Source: Oenanthe sinensis
Lineage: Eukaryota; Streptophyta; Magnoliopsida; Apiales; Apiaceae
Direction: 5' to 3'
Length of the DNA stretch: 64,000 nucleotides
Assembly: GCA_028671895.1 (NCBI GenBank)
Contig: JAPMAC010000209.1
Span: forward strand, 20,792,501 to 20,856,500
Made by a program: the position numbers and the translations under genes. The notes under the pieces are model-generated. The model ran no database searches. It was given only the letters and a program-made list of their open reading frames with translations, and was not told the origin of the DNA. Positions within the stretch are counted from its first letter, which is position 1. The number at the start of each line of letters is the position of its first letter. This document shows positions 27,498 to 38,774 of the stretch, in pieces.

Positions 27498-29678
27498 TAC
27501 TTGCGAAACGTTTTAATTCGGTTATGTGCTTAACAGTTTTTGATATATAAGCATGTATGCGATCTATCATGATTTTATATTGATACAATATGTATATGTT
27601 TATATATATTATGAATATATGATATTTTATGATATATAATCATGTGATGATTATGTGTGTTGATGTATGTATATGATACATGTTTGTTCTTATTATGGGA
27701 ATCGTATTCGATACGAATTCTGAAACGGCTGCCGTTGATTTTCGGAAATCTGTGTCCGTTGTCCGATTTTCGCAAACGATATGTGTTTTCTGACTGGAAT
27801 CGGGTCACTGAGCAATACTGACAAAGTCATCTCTGCGTCTGTAATCCATTAGATGTTGTTACAGCCTCCAAAACGGTGGATTTATGATTTTCTAAAAATT
27901 ATTTGATTTTCTAAAATTTTGAGTATATGTATGTATATATTATGAATATATGATATTCATGTAATGTATAATCATATGATGATTGTATGTATCTCTGTAT
28001 ATGTATATATGATATATGCTTGTTTTTGTTATGGGAATTGTATATGATACGATTTCTGAAACACCGTCAGATTTGGAGAAATCTGACTGCCGTATCCGAT
28101 TTTCGCAAACGATATGTGTTTTCTGACTGGAATCGGGCCAATGAACAAAACTGATAGTTATGCTATCAACGAGGGGTCTGTAAGGCGTTTGACGTCATTA
28201 AGGGTCTCGAAATAGCGATTTATTGTCTTCAGAAATCTGTTTTTAATTTTCTGAAATTTCGAAATTTGTTATATATGATTATATAATATGATTATATAAT
28301 ATGAGATATATTATATGTGTTATATGATAGCATGGTGGATGGTTATGGCCTAAATACCCATAGGATAGTGGTTTTGATTTATGGTTTTGGTTTCTAAATA
28401 CGACTTGCATGTCGTTTATTCATTGTAATTTAATTATCTCGAATGTAACTCGAGTTCTTCTTGTAATTTCATTAGAATATTTTTATTTTTTATTATTTAA
28501 TGTAATTATCAATGAAGACTTGCAAGCAAGGAGACGATCCAAAAGGGGGATGATGGAGCAATGAAGAAGTAAGACATGTAATAGATTGTATTTTTAAAAC
28601 CACCATAGACTGACCTTGATATTTCCATTAGCTTGGAAATATCACATAGGATGGGGCCATAACCAAACACGTTTAATTTACGCACATTACATATATGTAT
28701 ATGATTGCATGTATTGGTATGTATGCGTAGATATAATTGAGATGCATGCTTAATATTGATTAATCATGTATGTATTAGATACGACACCCATGCCATGTTT
28801 GCCTAAACAAGATAAAATCTGTAACGATTCAAGATTTTAAAATTAACAAACGATCATGAGATTCTTGTGTTTATGAAATATGGATTTTTAAAACACGGAA
28901 TTAAATATGGATTTTTGATATCTATAATTGGGATTTTCTGACAAAAGCGGATATGCGTATTCGTAAGGCTGATGGGTTTTAAGTGTGACCATTGGTATCC
29001 TCCATCTACCTGGGAAATGAACAATTTAAGATGTCAATTTGAAATATTTGGTTCAAGGAAAAATTGAGGATCTCTTTATGATGTGATCATGATCGTTATA
29101 AATTTTCTAAAACCCCTTAACAAAATATTAAGTTTTACTCGGATGCTTTCCAATGAATGAACACTCATCGAATCCTAGATCGATAAGGGGAATGACTGTC
29201 AGTGGCAGGGGACTCCTATCTATCGTGGTGAGATGCGACGAATATAAACGGTTATATTCGGCCGTTGTATCATTGGGTCTAACTTAACTGAGTCGTCATA
29301 ATAAGTGAAAATAAACGGTTATATTCAACTATTATGAACTTAGAAGCATAGAGTTTGGTTAAACGTCTATTAGATAGATAAGATCAATCGTTGTTCACCA
29401 AACTATCCAAGAATTATATATGATATAATTGACAACTGTTGTCTACCTAAATAATCATTTTCTAAGGACTTCCAGTGGTTGACTTAGGACATGACGAAAT
29501 ATGGATCTTGGCTCACTAGAAAGAATTATGGGATATACTTTCCAAATTAATAGTAAGGGCTATTAGTTTGATAAAAATAGTGGGAGGTATATGATGATAT
29601 ACCATAATCACTTAAACATAATTAATATTAAATTTGCAATCTAGTTTATTTTATGCACTTTAATATTGTAGATATCAA
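27498..29678 (+). other. Leader of element E with a 334-bp direct duplication
   Basis: About 2.2 kb lies between primer site and gag. A segment containing CCGATTTTCGCAAACGATATG occurs near 27762 and again near 28096, within longer similar blocks (about 27590-27820 and 27918-28160). No gene is seen. Confidence 0.75.
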
Positions 29679-30455
29679 ATGATAAACACAAACAACTTCT
29701 CTATGCGATCAGTTCTTGAGAAGGACAAGTTGACGAGAATATATTTCCTTGACTGACATAGGAGCTTGAGGATCGTCCTCGGGCACCACGATATTAGTCA
29801 AATCTCTTCCCCTGCTCTTAAAGTTGAGAATGTAACATGTGCAAATCATAGTGCTTATTGGAAGCAAATTGATGTTGCGACTGATGTTTCATGTCTCATG
29901 CTCGTAAATATATGTGATGAGCTTAAGAAGCAATACAAGCATATAGATGCTTATGAAACGATTGAGCACAAGATATATTTGAAAGGGCACTATACACTTA
30001 CAAGTAGGGAGAGTGAGACCCGGTTACACCACATGTTCTAAAGATTATAGGGTATAATGAATACCATTGATATTTTGGGTTTCCAGATTGGTCTGGAGAT
30101 AGTTAGATTTGATCTTACAATCTCTGGACAAATATTATTCTTATTTTGTTATGAACAATAAAGTGAATAAGATTGGTAAAACACCCATTGAGTTGCTAAG
30201 CATGTTGAGAACTGCTGAAAGTAATATGATAAATGCATGAACTACTACTATATTGATGGTAAACATAGGGAATGCAAAAGGGAAAGGAAAATGGAGAGGC
30301 AAGGAGAAGATTTGATCTAGTTCCGTTGTCAAACCAAAGTCCAATCCCTAAAGCAGACTCTAAAGTCTGAATGAGGTGTTGATAAAGAAGACGATTGTCA
30401 CTTCTGTGGAAAGTTGGGAGACTGGAAATTAAACTGTCATGCTTAATTGGAAGAT
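29679..30455 (+). pseudogene. Copia gag of element E, broken
   Basis: The ATG at 29679 opens a frame with the FSMRSVLEKDKL-type N-terminus of this gag family. TGA at 29754-29756 replaces the Trp of the usual FLDW motif. The frame resumes at 29766-30041 with the CLML core and then stops. A degenerate CCHC knuckle, CHFCGKLGDWKLNC, lies at about 30397-30440 with its His lost. Many more stops lie between. The protein cannot be made. Confidence 0.85.
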
Positions 30456-30859
30456 CGGAAGATGATGATCAATAAGGGTCAAGCTTAAGGTATCGGGTTG
30501 GAATTGGAGTAAAGATAGTTGCTCTGGTTCGAGGATCTCGTTACTTAATTTTTGGCCTATAAGGAAAATTTAGAACTTAATAATTGTTATAGCGTGCTTG
30601 CAATTGGCAGAGACATTATTTCAGTTTCTTGTCTGGACAAGAAAGGCTTTTTCATTTTATAACAATAGTTGTTTATTCTATTTTGATGATGAGCCTTATA
30701 ATGTTGCACATCTAATTAACAATTTATATGTTCTAAAGTGACTCAAATCAAATATTACCTTTGGCACTGTCGCTGAGACCATATTAATGAGAAACGCATT
30801 TCCAGAATACATAAGGATGCATTCATGGATAAGTTTGATTATGAATCATACCAAAGGAT

Positions 30860-31500
30860 ATGAATCTTGGTTTATTTGGTAAAATGACTAAAGCTCCTTT
30901 TACCGGACATGGTGAAGGGATCATTGAATGAGTATGACTTATACATAGTGATGTATGTGGTCATATGTGTACGATGACAAAAGGTAGATTTTATTAACTT
31001 CATAAAATTTACTAATTATTTTAGTAGATACAGATATATGTATCTTTTGAAGAACTAATCCGAATCATTTGAAAAGTTCAAAGACTATAAAGATGAAGTA
31101 GAAAATATCAAAGAAAAGTTTTTTTTTATAGGAGAGATCACACCTTGTTGGACATGGTGCGATCAATGTTGAGTCAATGAATCTTCCAATTAGTTTCTGG
31201 GGTTGCACCCTGGAAACGGCTCCACATACACTTAACTGTGTTCCTACTAAATTGGTTCAAAAGACTCCTTATGAGATATGGACTGAGCAACGTCACAGCA
31301 TGTCATTTATAAAATTTTGGGGATGTGAAGCGTTTGTGAAATGTCTAATCTCTGACAAGCTAGGACCAAAATCAGACAAATGTAATTTTGTGGAATACCC
31401 AACTGAAACAAGGGGTTATTCTTTCTATAATCCTTCCGAGAACAAAGTGTTTGTTGCTCGAACTGCTGAGAGACAGTGGGAGGATAATAGATCTCAATGA
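30860..31500 (+). pseudogene. Integrase relic of element E
   Basis: Near 30880-30960 a KMTKAPF and HSDVCG pair marks the GAG-pre-integrase/integrase junction. The catalytic middle is reduced and frameshifted. From about 31130 a TLLDMVRSM segment leads to the open stretch 31177-31500 with FWGC, TPYEIW, WGCEAFVK and DKLGPKSDKC, which is the integrase C-terminal part. Strand transfer activity is impossible in this copy. Confidence 0.85.
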
Positions 31501-31642
31501 AGTTTGAGACCCACATAATAACGTTGAACCAGTGGAGGAACCTGAGTAGAATGTACAAGAAAAATAATACTGCTCAAGAAACACAGGTGTTCGTAGGTTT
31601 AGTAGGATTCGCCATGAGCCCGAGAGATAATATGGATTTCTC

Positions 31643-32430
31643 TTGACTCAAGATGGTGATGTGATGCTTGTGGATGAAGATGAGTCTCTCACCTACCTAG
31701 ATACTATAAACACTCCAGATTCTAAGAGATGGCTGGATGCCATTAAATCTGAGATGGAATCCATGTATACTAATCAAGTATGGACTTTGGTTGATCCACC
31801 TGAAGGGGTAAAACCTATAGGGTGCAAGTGGGTTTTCAAGAAGAAGACCGACATGGATGCTAATGTACAGACCTATAAGGCACGATTGGTGGCAAAAGGT
31901 TTCAAGAAAATTCATGGTATTGACTATGATGAGACCTTTTCACCAGTTGTTATGGTCATGTCCATCAGGATTTTGCTTGCTATAGCTACTTACTATGACT
32001 ATGAAATCTGGCAAATGGATGTCAAAACCGCTTTCTTAAATGAGAGCCTTGAAAAAGACATGGATGTGTACATGACACACTCTAAGGGTTTTGTTGATCT
32101 AAAGGATGCTGGAAATGTATGTAAGTTGCGTCGATCCATTTATGGATTAAAGCAGGCCTCGAGGAGATGGAACATTTGTTTTCATGAAACAGTCAAAAAG
32201 AGTTTGACTTTATTCAGAATGAAGATGAAACTTGTGTTTACAAGAAGTTTAGTGGGAGCCATGTGGCATTCCTAGTATTATATGTTGATGATATATTACT
32301 AATAGGGAATGACATTCCTTCTCTACAGACTGTGAAGACTTGGTTGAGAAATAATTTCTCAATGAAAGACTTAGGCGATGTGACATATATATTAGGGATC
32401 GAGATCTATAGAGATAGATCAAGGTGATTG
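31643..32430 (+). pseudogene. Copia reverse transcriptase of element E, frameshifted
   Basis: The frame 31643-32275 is the best-kept part: CKWVFK, KARLVAKGF, DYDETFSPV, QMDVKTAFLN and YGLKQASR are in the order seen in Copia RT. A frameshift near 32196-32203 moves the rest, including the YVDD catalytic motif at 32281-32292 and a following GND, into another frame. The RT would copy element RNA. This copy lacks a continuous domain. Confidence 0.9.
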
Positions 32431-32557
32431 ATCGGCCTAATTTAGAGTACATACATTGACAAAGTTTTGCATCGATTTCAAATGCAAAGAGACTAAAATG
32501 GATATGTCCCAATGTCTCATGGGATAGTGATCTCAAAATAAAATTTGTCCTAAATCA

Positions 32558-33142
32558 TTGGATGATAGGGACTGCATGAGTAAAATTCCATATGCGTCAG
32601 CAATTGGTTTTATAATGTATGCAATGATATGTACTTGTCCTGATGTCTCGTATGCTTTAACCATGATGAATAGATACCGATCTAATCCAGGTGAAGGTCA
32701 CTGGACGACAATCAAGAATATTCTTAAGTACTTAAAGAGGACTAAAGATTCATTCTTGTTATATGGAGGAGATGTGAAGCTAGTTGTAAGAGGTTTCAGT
32801 GATACTGGTTTCTAGACAGATAACGATAATTTAATGTTTCTGTCTGGCTTTGTGTTTTATTGAGATGTTGTATGCTGGAATGGTTCACAGCAAAGACAAT
32901 TGTTGATTTTACAATAGAACCTGAGTATATTGATGCTTGTGAAGCAGCCAAGGAGGCTGTTTAGGCATGTACTTAGGAGATATCACCTAATTAATGAGAT
33001 TAATGATCAAGGAGATATACATATATGTAAAGTGTATACTAATAATAATATTGCAGACACACTGACTAAGGCTTTGTCGCAGCAGAAGCACGAAAGTCAC
33101 ATTAGTTCCATGAGTATTGGATACTTGGGTAATTGGCTCTAG
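32558..33142 (+). pseudogene. RNase H relic of element E
   Basis: 32558-32815 carries the connection to RNase H (ASAIGFIMYAM, RYRSNPG, LKYLKRTKD). A stop follows, then a decayed stretch in which a segment of RNase H is missing. 32930-33142 keeps the C-terminus (RRYHLI, NIADTLTKALSQQKH, YLGNWL). The stop at 33140-33142 is just before the purine-rich tract and the right LTR. Confidence 0.85.
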
Positions 33143-34422
33143 TGCAAGTGAGAGATTGTTAGTAATTGTGCTCTAGAGACAATACTTTTTATATTTTAAG
33201 GAAAATATTTATTATTAAGGATTATGTTTTATTGATTATTATTTATTTATTATGTTTTGTTTACTGCGTAATAAATTGAAAGCATAATAAATGTCCTTGG
33301 AATTTTGATACGTATTCTATATCTTTAAGTATGTGACTTAAAAATGAGATTATATGAATAGTATCTTATTCCTAAAATTCCCTAGTCGAGTATTATTATT
33401 TAAGGACAATAATAATGCACAAAGACTAGTATGTTTCTTGACAGATGACCACATCTCATTGGTCATAGGTATGGGGATACTAAAGTCAAGAACATAAGTG
33501 CATGTCTCAATGCATGACACTGGAATGACCCGCTGTGAGATTCTACATGTTAAGTAAGTGTCATAAGTAATTCTCACTGTGATAATGGTGTAATGATCCT
33601 TAGACCTGAAATCATTATATTTCTATACGAGAATTAATATACTTTGATTACATTAAAAGTTACCTTTGACCGGGTGATGATAAAAGCGGACATTGGGTAT
33701 ATTATGAATCGTATGAGAAATATGAATGATCTAGATGGGATTTAATCCTCCTAATTTTAGGAGTGATATTATTGGCCTCTTGTTTGAGTGAGACTATGAA
33801 ATGCACGGCCGTGCTCAAATGTTGATTTGATTTTAATAGTCTACTCATCGATCAAGAAAATAAAGATTAAATTATGAAGAGGATGACACGAGACATGCCT
33901 TGAGTTTAATCTATAATATCAAGATTAAAGGGATTATATTACATGGAACATTATTCACGAAAGGCTTAATCGAATCACCGATTTATTATTATTACTTGGG
34001 TAGCAATGATGTATTACTAGATGCCGCTCATTGTTTACAATTTTAATTAGATATTAAAATTGTTGCCAACGTAATAATAACCTACAGGGTCACACACAAA
34101 GAACGCTTGAAGGAGAAATAATTTAAATTAAATAAGTAATTTATTTTATTTATGATATTAATTAAGTATGACTTAATTAATTATATAAATATAATAAATG
34201 AATTACTTAAACTAATTCCAAAATTAATAATTAATTAATTAAGTGAGACTTAATTAAATAATTTAGAATTTTGGATTAGTATTAATTATAATTGGATTAT
34301 AATTAGAAAACTTATCCCTCTCTCTATATAATCTCTTTATGGGCTGATTTAATAAAATAGAGATTTTACAAAAACCCTAGCCGCTCTGAGAGAGGAGGAA
34401 GATAGAGAGAGAAGAAGTTTTT

Positions 34423-35886
34423 TGTTGGAAATGACGAAGCTGTATAAATAGTAATCGTGATAACTCAACACTAGAACAGGACAAGTAAATAATACTACGA
34501 TTACACAGAAATCTGCAAGACATGAAGACAAGGCAAATACAGTGAATCAAGACATTAGAAGAAGTTTTGAAGTCTACTACAGGTCACTGAAAGAAGTTCA
34601 TTTATATGTTCATGCCTCAGTGAAGAATAATGTTTAAAGACTTTCAGGGTTTCAGAAGTGTTGAAGATTCAATATAGCAGTGCCACTAAAAGATTTCAGT
34701 GTAACAACATTGATTGAAGATAGACAGTGTTTGAAGCATAGGAATCTAGAAGAATTGAAGACATGGTAAAGACAGAGGTTAAAGAAGACAGCTACAGTCT
34801 TGAAGTTATACTCACTGACAATCAGTGAAGAATAGAGAATGAAGTATTCAAGATTGTAGTAGTAATGAAGACGTTGTCGAAGTACCAGAAAAGATTCTAG
34901 TGAAGTTACATTGTTTATTAACAGTTAATGTTCGAACCACTTATTGGGAAGCCACATTACCAATTGAACATGGTAATCTATTCAGAAGCAAGAACCCTAT
35001 CAAGACTAGTCACTTATGAACCAGACCGTTGCATCAAGTGTCAGGACATTGATAGCAAGTTTATGTCAGTAGTAGAGATCCATGTTCAAGAGCTTGTTGA
35101 AGAATATTGAAGAAGCTAGGGAAACTTGCTCATAAAGGTTAATCCACAATTAGTCACTAAAGAAAGTCAACATTCGATGAGTGCATATTTGCCAAGGCAA
35201 ATGTCGATCCACAGCAGATCGAGATGCGGATCGAGATTGATTATTAAAGGTAAAACATTGCAAGGCAAATGTCGATCTACGGCAGATCGAGATCGAGATC
35301 GAGATTCTCACAGATCGAGATCGAGATTCTCATAGATCGAGATCGAGATTTTCATAGATCGAGATTTACAGAGATCGAGATCGAGATGGGTCCAGGCCGA
35401 GATCGAGATGCAGGTCGATATGTAGCATTTAATGTTCAAGGGACAAGTGGCTTATTGTGAACGGTTGATCCAGAGTGGTTGGGAAAGTACTTTTTATTAA
35501 CGAGTCCTGATTGGGCCACGTACACAAAAAGGACAAGATCAAGTCTACAAGTCATAGATTACAAAGTAGTATAAATAGAAGTACTTGTGTAACATTTCAA
35601 GAGAGAGCATTGAACGCAATGTAAAGCAATATTGAGAAAAACACTTGTAATAGAGAGGGAGTATATTCACAGAGCTTAGTATCATTTACTCCTCTCTCTT
35701 TACTTCTGTTGTACTTTTGTAATGAATGTTGTAGCAAATCCTTCAATGAATATAAAGATATATTCTTAAAATTCTGTGTTGATTTATTACATAATATTTA
35801 TTGCTTCTCATTGCTTCTCATATTCCTTAAATCGTAAAAAGTTGTATTCACCCCCCCCCCCCTCTACAACACATTTGGACCTAACA
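34423..35886 (+). mobile_element. Solo LTR of a relative of the A/B family
   Basis: 1464 bp, TGTTGG...CCTAACA. It is flanked by TTTTT on the left and TTTTC on the right; the uninterrupted left LTR of E has TTTTC, so the duplication carries one change. No internal region is present. A block at about 34985-35055 (ACTAGTCACTTATGAACCAG and surroundings) and the C-run plus CTCTAC end match the LTRs of A and B, while the rest differs. A solo LTR arises by recombination between the two LTRs of an element. Confidence 0.9.
35205..35420 (+). repeat. GATCGA-rich simple repeat in the solo LTR
   Basis: Repeated GATCGAGATCGAGATT strings separated by short CTCACA or TTCATA steps. The RDRDRD-like translations in this stretch are an effect of the repeat and not a protein. 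Confidence 0.85.
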
Positions 35887-36160
35887 TTTTCGGGTGCTAG
35901 TACACATCAATCCTTCATGAAAAGTGTTCGTGTGGATACCGTAGAGCGTAGATCGCGAGAGCGGGATACGTGGTGATTAAACAAGCTTTGGACCTCCATT
36001 AATCTTCCATTAATGAACTGTTAAAGCTTCTAAAGGTATTTATTCTTTATCTCCGAATTAAATCTTTTGTTTTCGCATGGATCCTGCGGAGGGTTTCGCT
36101 ATTTTGATTTATTTTTCGAGTTTATTCCGCTGCGTTTGTGTCACGAAACCCTACAGTAGA

Positions 36161-37317
36161 TGATACTTTTATTATTTTAAAGGATATTCTCAACTAAGGG
36201 GGAGAATTTGGTGATACAAGAAACGAGATCTACAAGAAACGAGATCAGTCAATCCTATCTTGTGGAGGTTACTTAGAGGATATTTAAAGACACAAGGGTG
36301 GATTGGAGCTTGCATGAACTAAGGGGGAGAATTAGATAAAATTGAAACCTTAGTGATGCAAGGGGGAATTACTAAGGGGGAGTTTCTTAGTAATTGGTTA
36401 GAGCCTAATCCCTAAAGGTGTTGTAGATTTAACTAATTTTTCGTCTGAAGTGGAGAAGTTACTTTTTGTCAATTGGGAAGAAGTTACTTGTCGTACTAAG
36501 GGGGAGAAGTTATGGAGAATCTTAACATCTTGGTTTGCAAAGCTATATCTTATTCTGAAAAGATATCTAAGGGATTTTGCTCTATTTGTTTGAAGATCTG
36601 TCCTTGGAACATTCTTAGGAGAGGTTCGGCAGAAGAATTCTTTCTAGCACGATCAATGAATGAAAATGAAGATTTCTTTGAAGAGTATCAACTCAGGGGG
36701 AGTTTTTACTAAGTAGAAGTTTTCTGGGTAAAGAAGAATGCGAAAGAGATTTTCAAGGGGCATATGAGAAGTGTCCAAGTGTGTTCTATTTCTTGTTTCA
36801 GTGATAGATGAAGTCAGTGGAGTAGTGCAGGGAAGAAAGAAAAATATGTTTCCTGGAAATAGAACATCCTGAAGAAAAAGAGGAAGTGACTTTCATTCCA
36901 AGAGAGAACAACCTTAAGGGGAGTATGAGTTGACCTCTTATGGGGAACATAGAGAGCTGTATGTTCTAGTTCGAATTGCAAGATGAACAAGAATGATTGT
37001 TCAGAAGTCTTTACTAATGATTTGTTTCTTTATTGAAAGAACCCCATCTTTGAAGAACATTGAAGTGGAGGAAGCTAAAGGAAAATGAAATTCAGAAATT
37101 CATCATTCATTTTCAGCAACTCAGGAAATCTGGATTTAACTGATTATATCTTTCCAGAACCTTTTGTATATTATTTTCATGTCCAGTACTTTAATTGTTT
37201 CTTGTATGTTAGTTGAGTTATCCTCTAGTAGTTAATTTTATTTAATTGCTTTTGGGGGAGATTGTAAAGGGAAATAGTATTTGATTGCTATTCCATATCA
37301 ACCAAATAGGGGGAGAT
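36161..37317 (+). other. Non-coding internal region of element B, right part
   Basis: It continues B after the Copia insertion and aligns with A from about 7137 to 8304. It holds repeated AAGGGGGAGA-type purine tracts (near 36197, 36322, 36373, 36499 and 37253). The true polypurine tract AGGGGGAGA is at 37308-37316. Confidence 0.8.
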
Positions 37318-38769
37318 TGAAAGGGGAGATAGGAGTGAAGGGAAGTAACTCACTGCATTTTCATGTGTACTAGGAATGCTAAATGTAATCTCTATGTAAT
37401 GGTTGATGATAACTCAACAATAGAACATGACATGTAATAATATGCAGGTGCACAGAAATCTTGGATCACAGAGTTCAGTTAAGACAAAGTATCAAAGGAT
37501 CATCTACAGACTTGAAGCTCACTGGAAGAAGTTCATTAACATGTTCATGCCTCAGTGAAGAATAAAAGATATTGACATCTATTCAAGGATGTGGAAGCTA
37601 CAAAAGATTGTCTTAGTCTATGAAGATTTTAGTGCATTACAATCGAAGCTACAAGTAAGGTTTGCAAAGAAGAATGTGGAATCATGTTCGGAATCAAGAG
37701 CCCCTATCAAGACTAGTCACTTATGAACCAGACCGTTGCATCAAGTGTCAGGACATTGGAGGCAAGCTCTCGTCGGTTAATATGATTTTAATCATTCTAA
37801 AGTTGTTGGATTTCTTGAGTCATGTGGAGGATCAACAAAGGTGGTAAATCAGTGTTGGAGAAATGTCAGCCTAATGGATAAGGGACAGACGGCACAACCT
37901 GATTGGATCTTACTAAAGTTTCACAGATTAGAAGGCCAAATACTTGGACGTGGTGGAGTCACGTATACGGGGCCAAGTATTTGGATAAGGAAGTCTACAC
38001 AAATTGAAGAGTGGATGGAAATATTTAATTTAATTAAATAAAGTATTTATTTAATTATTTATATATTTTATAAATAAAGATATTCTTTATTTATATTTTA
38101 TATATTTATTAAATATTACTTTTACATTAAATATTTCCAAAGGCATGCTTGGCACATGACTTTGAAGATAAGATTTGGGTGGACATGAGCAAAATGAGAA
38201 AAAGTGAAAAAGTAACATTTTTCACTTTGAATAAAAGTCTTCCATACTTGTTTTTCAAGTAGAGAGGGTGCAGGAGAAAGAAAAGGGGAGAGAGAGAGAG
38301 AAATTATTCTCTCCCCCATGGCCGAACTAATACTTTAATATTTTGGGGCCATGATTTTCTTTATCATACCACTCCTCTATCTTTCTATTGTAAACACTCG
38401 TTAAATCTTGTATAAAAGATAGGGTTGATTTTTGTCTCCTAGATTTACAAAATGTAATAGTTTTAGAGGAGACAAAAATCACTTCTTTGTTGTGTTCTTG
38501 AGCTTATGTTCTTGAACTTGTTTGTAGCATCTACCCCACTTCAATGAATATAAAGTTATATTCTTGGATCTTGTTGTGTTGTGTGTTTTGGATGATTTAC
38601 CGTTCATTATCTTGGTCATTTTAATGGTGTTCTTGAGGTTGAAGAAGATGATGAACAGTACCCGGGTTTGAACCAAAGTAATTTTTATGTTGTCCCAAAA
38701 ATAATTAATAGTCACATTTTTAATTGGGAATCGTATTCACCCCCCCTCTACGATCTCCGGGACCCAACA
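37318..38769 (+). repeat. 3' LTR of element B
   Basis: 1452 bp, TGAAAG...CCCAACA, followed by the target duplication CAAGA at 38770-38774. Confidence 0.95.
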
Positions 38770-38774
38770 CAAGA

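Larger units (their letters stand above)
25955..36155 (+). mobile_element. Copia element E (Angela/Tork-like), young but coding-dead
   Basis: E is a Copia element inserted in B and flanked by GTAGA at 25950-25954 and 36156-36160. Element A, which lacks E, shows the empty site near 7131. The LTRs are 1530 bp, TGTTAG...CTACA, and differ at about 8 positions by eye. The order of relics gag, GAG-pre-integrase/integrase, reverse transcriptase, RNase H is the Copia order. Stops, frameshifts and deletions affect every domain. LTR style (TGTTAG with CTCTAGAGACAAT) and RT sequence suggest the Angela/Tork group, but I could not run a tree. Confidence 0.95.
33157..36155 (+). repeat. 3' LTR of element E, split by a solo LTR
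   Basis: 33157-34422 and 35887-36155 together match the left LTR. Total length minus the 1530-bp LTR leaves 1469 bp, which equals the 1464-bp solo LTR plus a 5-bp duplication. AAGTGAGAGA before 33157 is the likely degenerate polypurine tract. Confidence 0.95.
16212..38769 (+). mobile_element. LTR element B, complete, non-autonomous, with nested insertions
   Basis: B is a full-length copy of the same family as A. It has a 5' LTR (16212-17665), a primer site two bases later, a non-coding internal region, a polypurine tract and a 3' LTR (37318-38769). The direct repeat CAAGA flanks it at 16207-16211 and 38770-38774, which fixes both ends. Removing the Copia insertion E (25955-36155 and one GTAGA) leaves an element of about 12.4 kb. 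By eye the LTRs differ at about 13 of 1453 positions. The internal region carries no recognisable gag or pol although it matches A over several kilobases. That fits a large non-autonomous element mobilised by proteins of a relative. Confidence 0.9.

Noticed and set aside
35126..35460. RDRDRDSHRSRS-type SR-like protein
   Set aside because: It is a product of the GATCGA simple repeat in the solo LTR.
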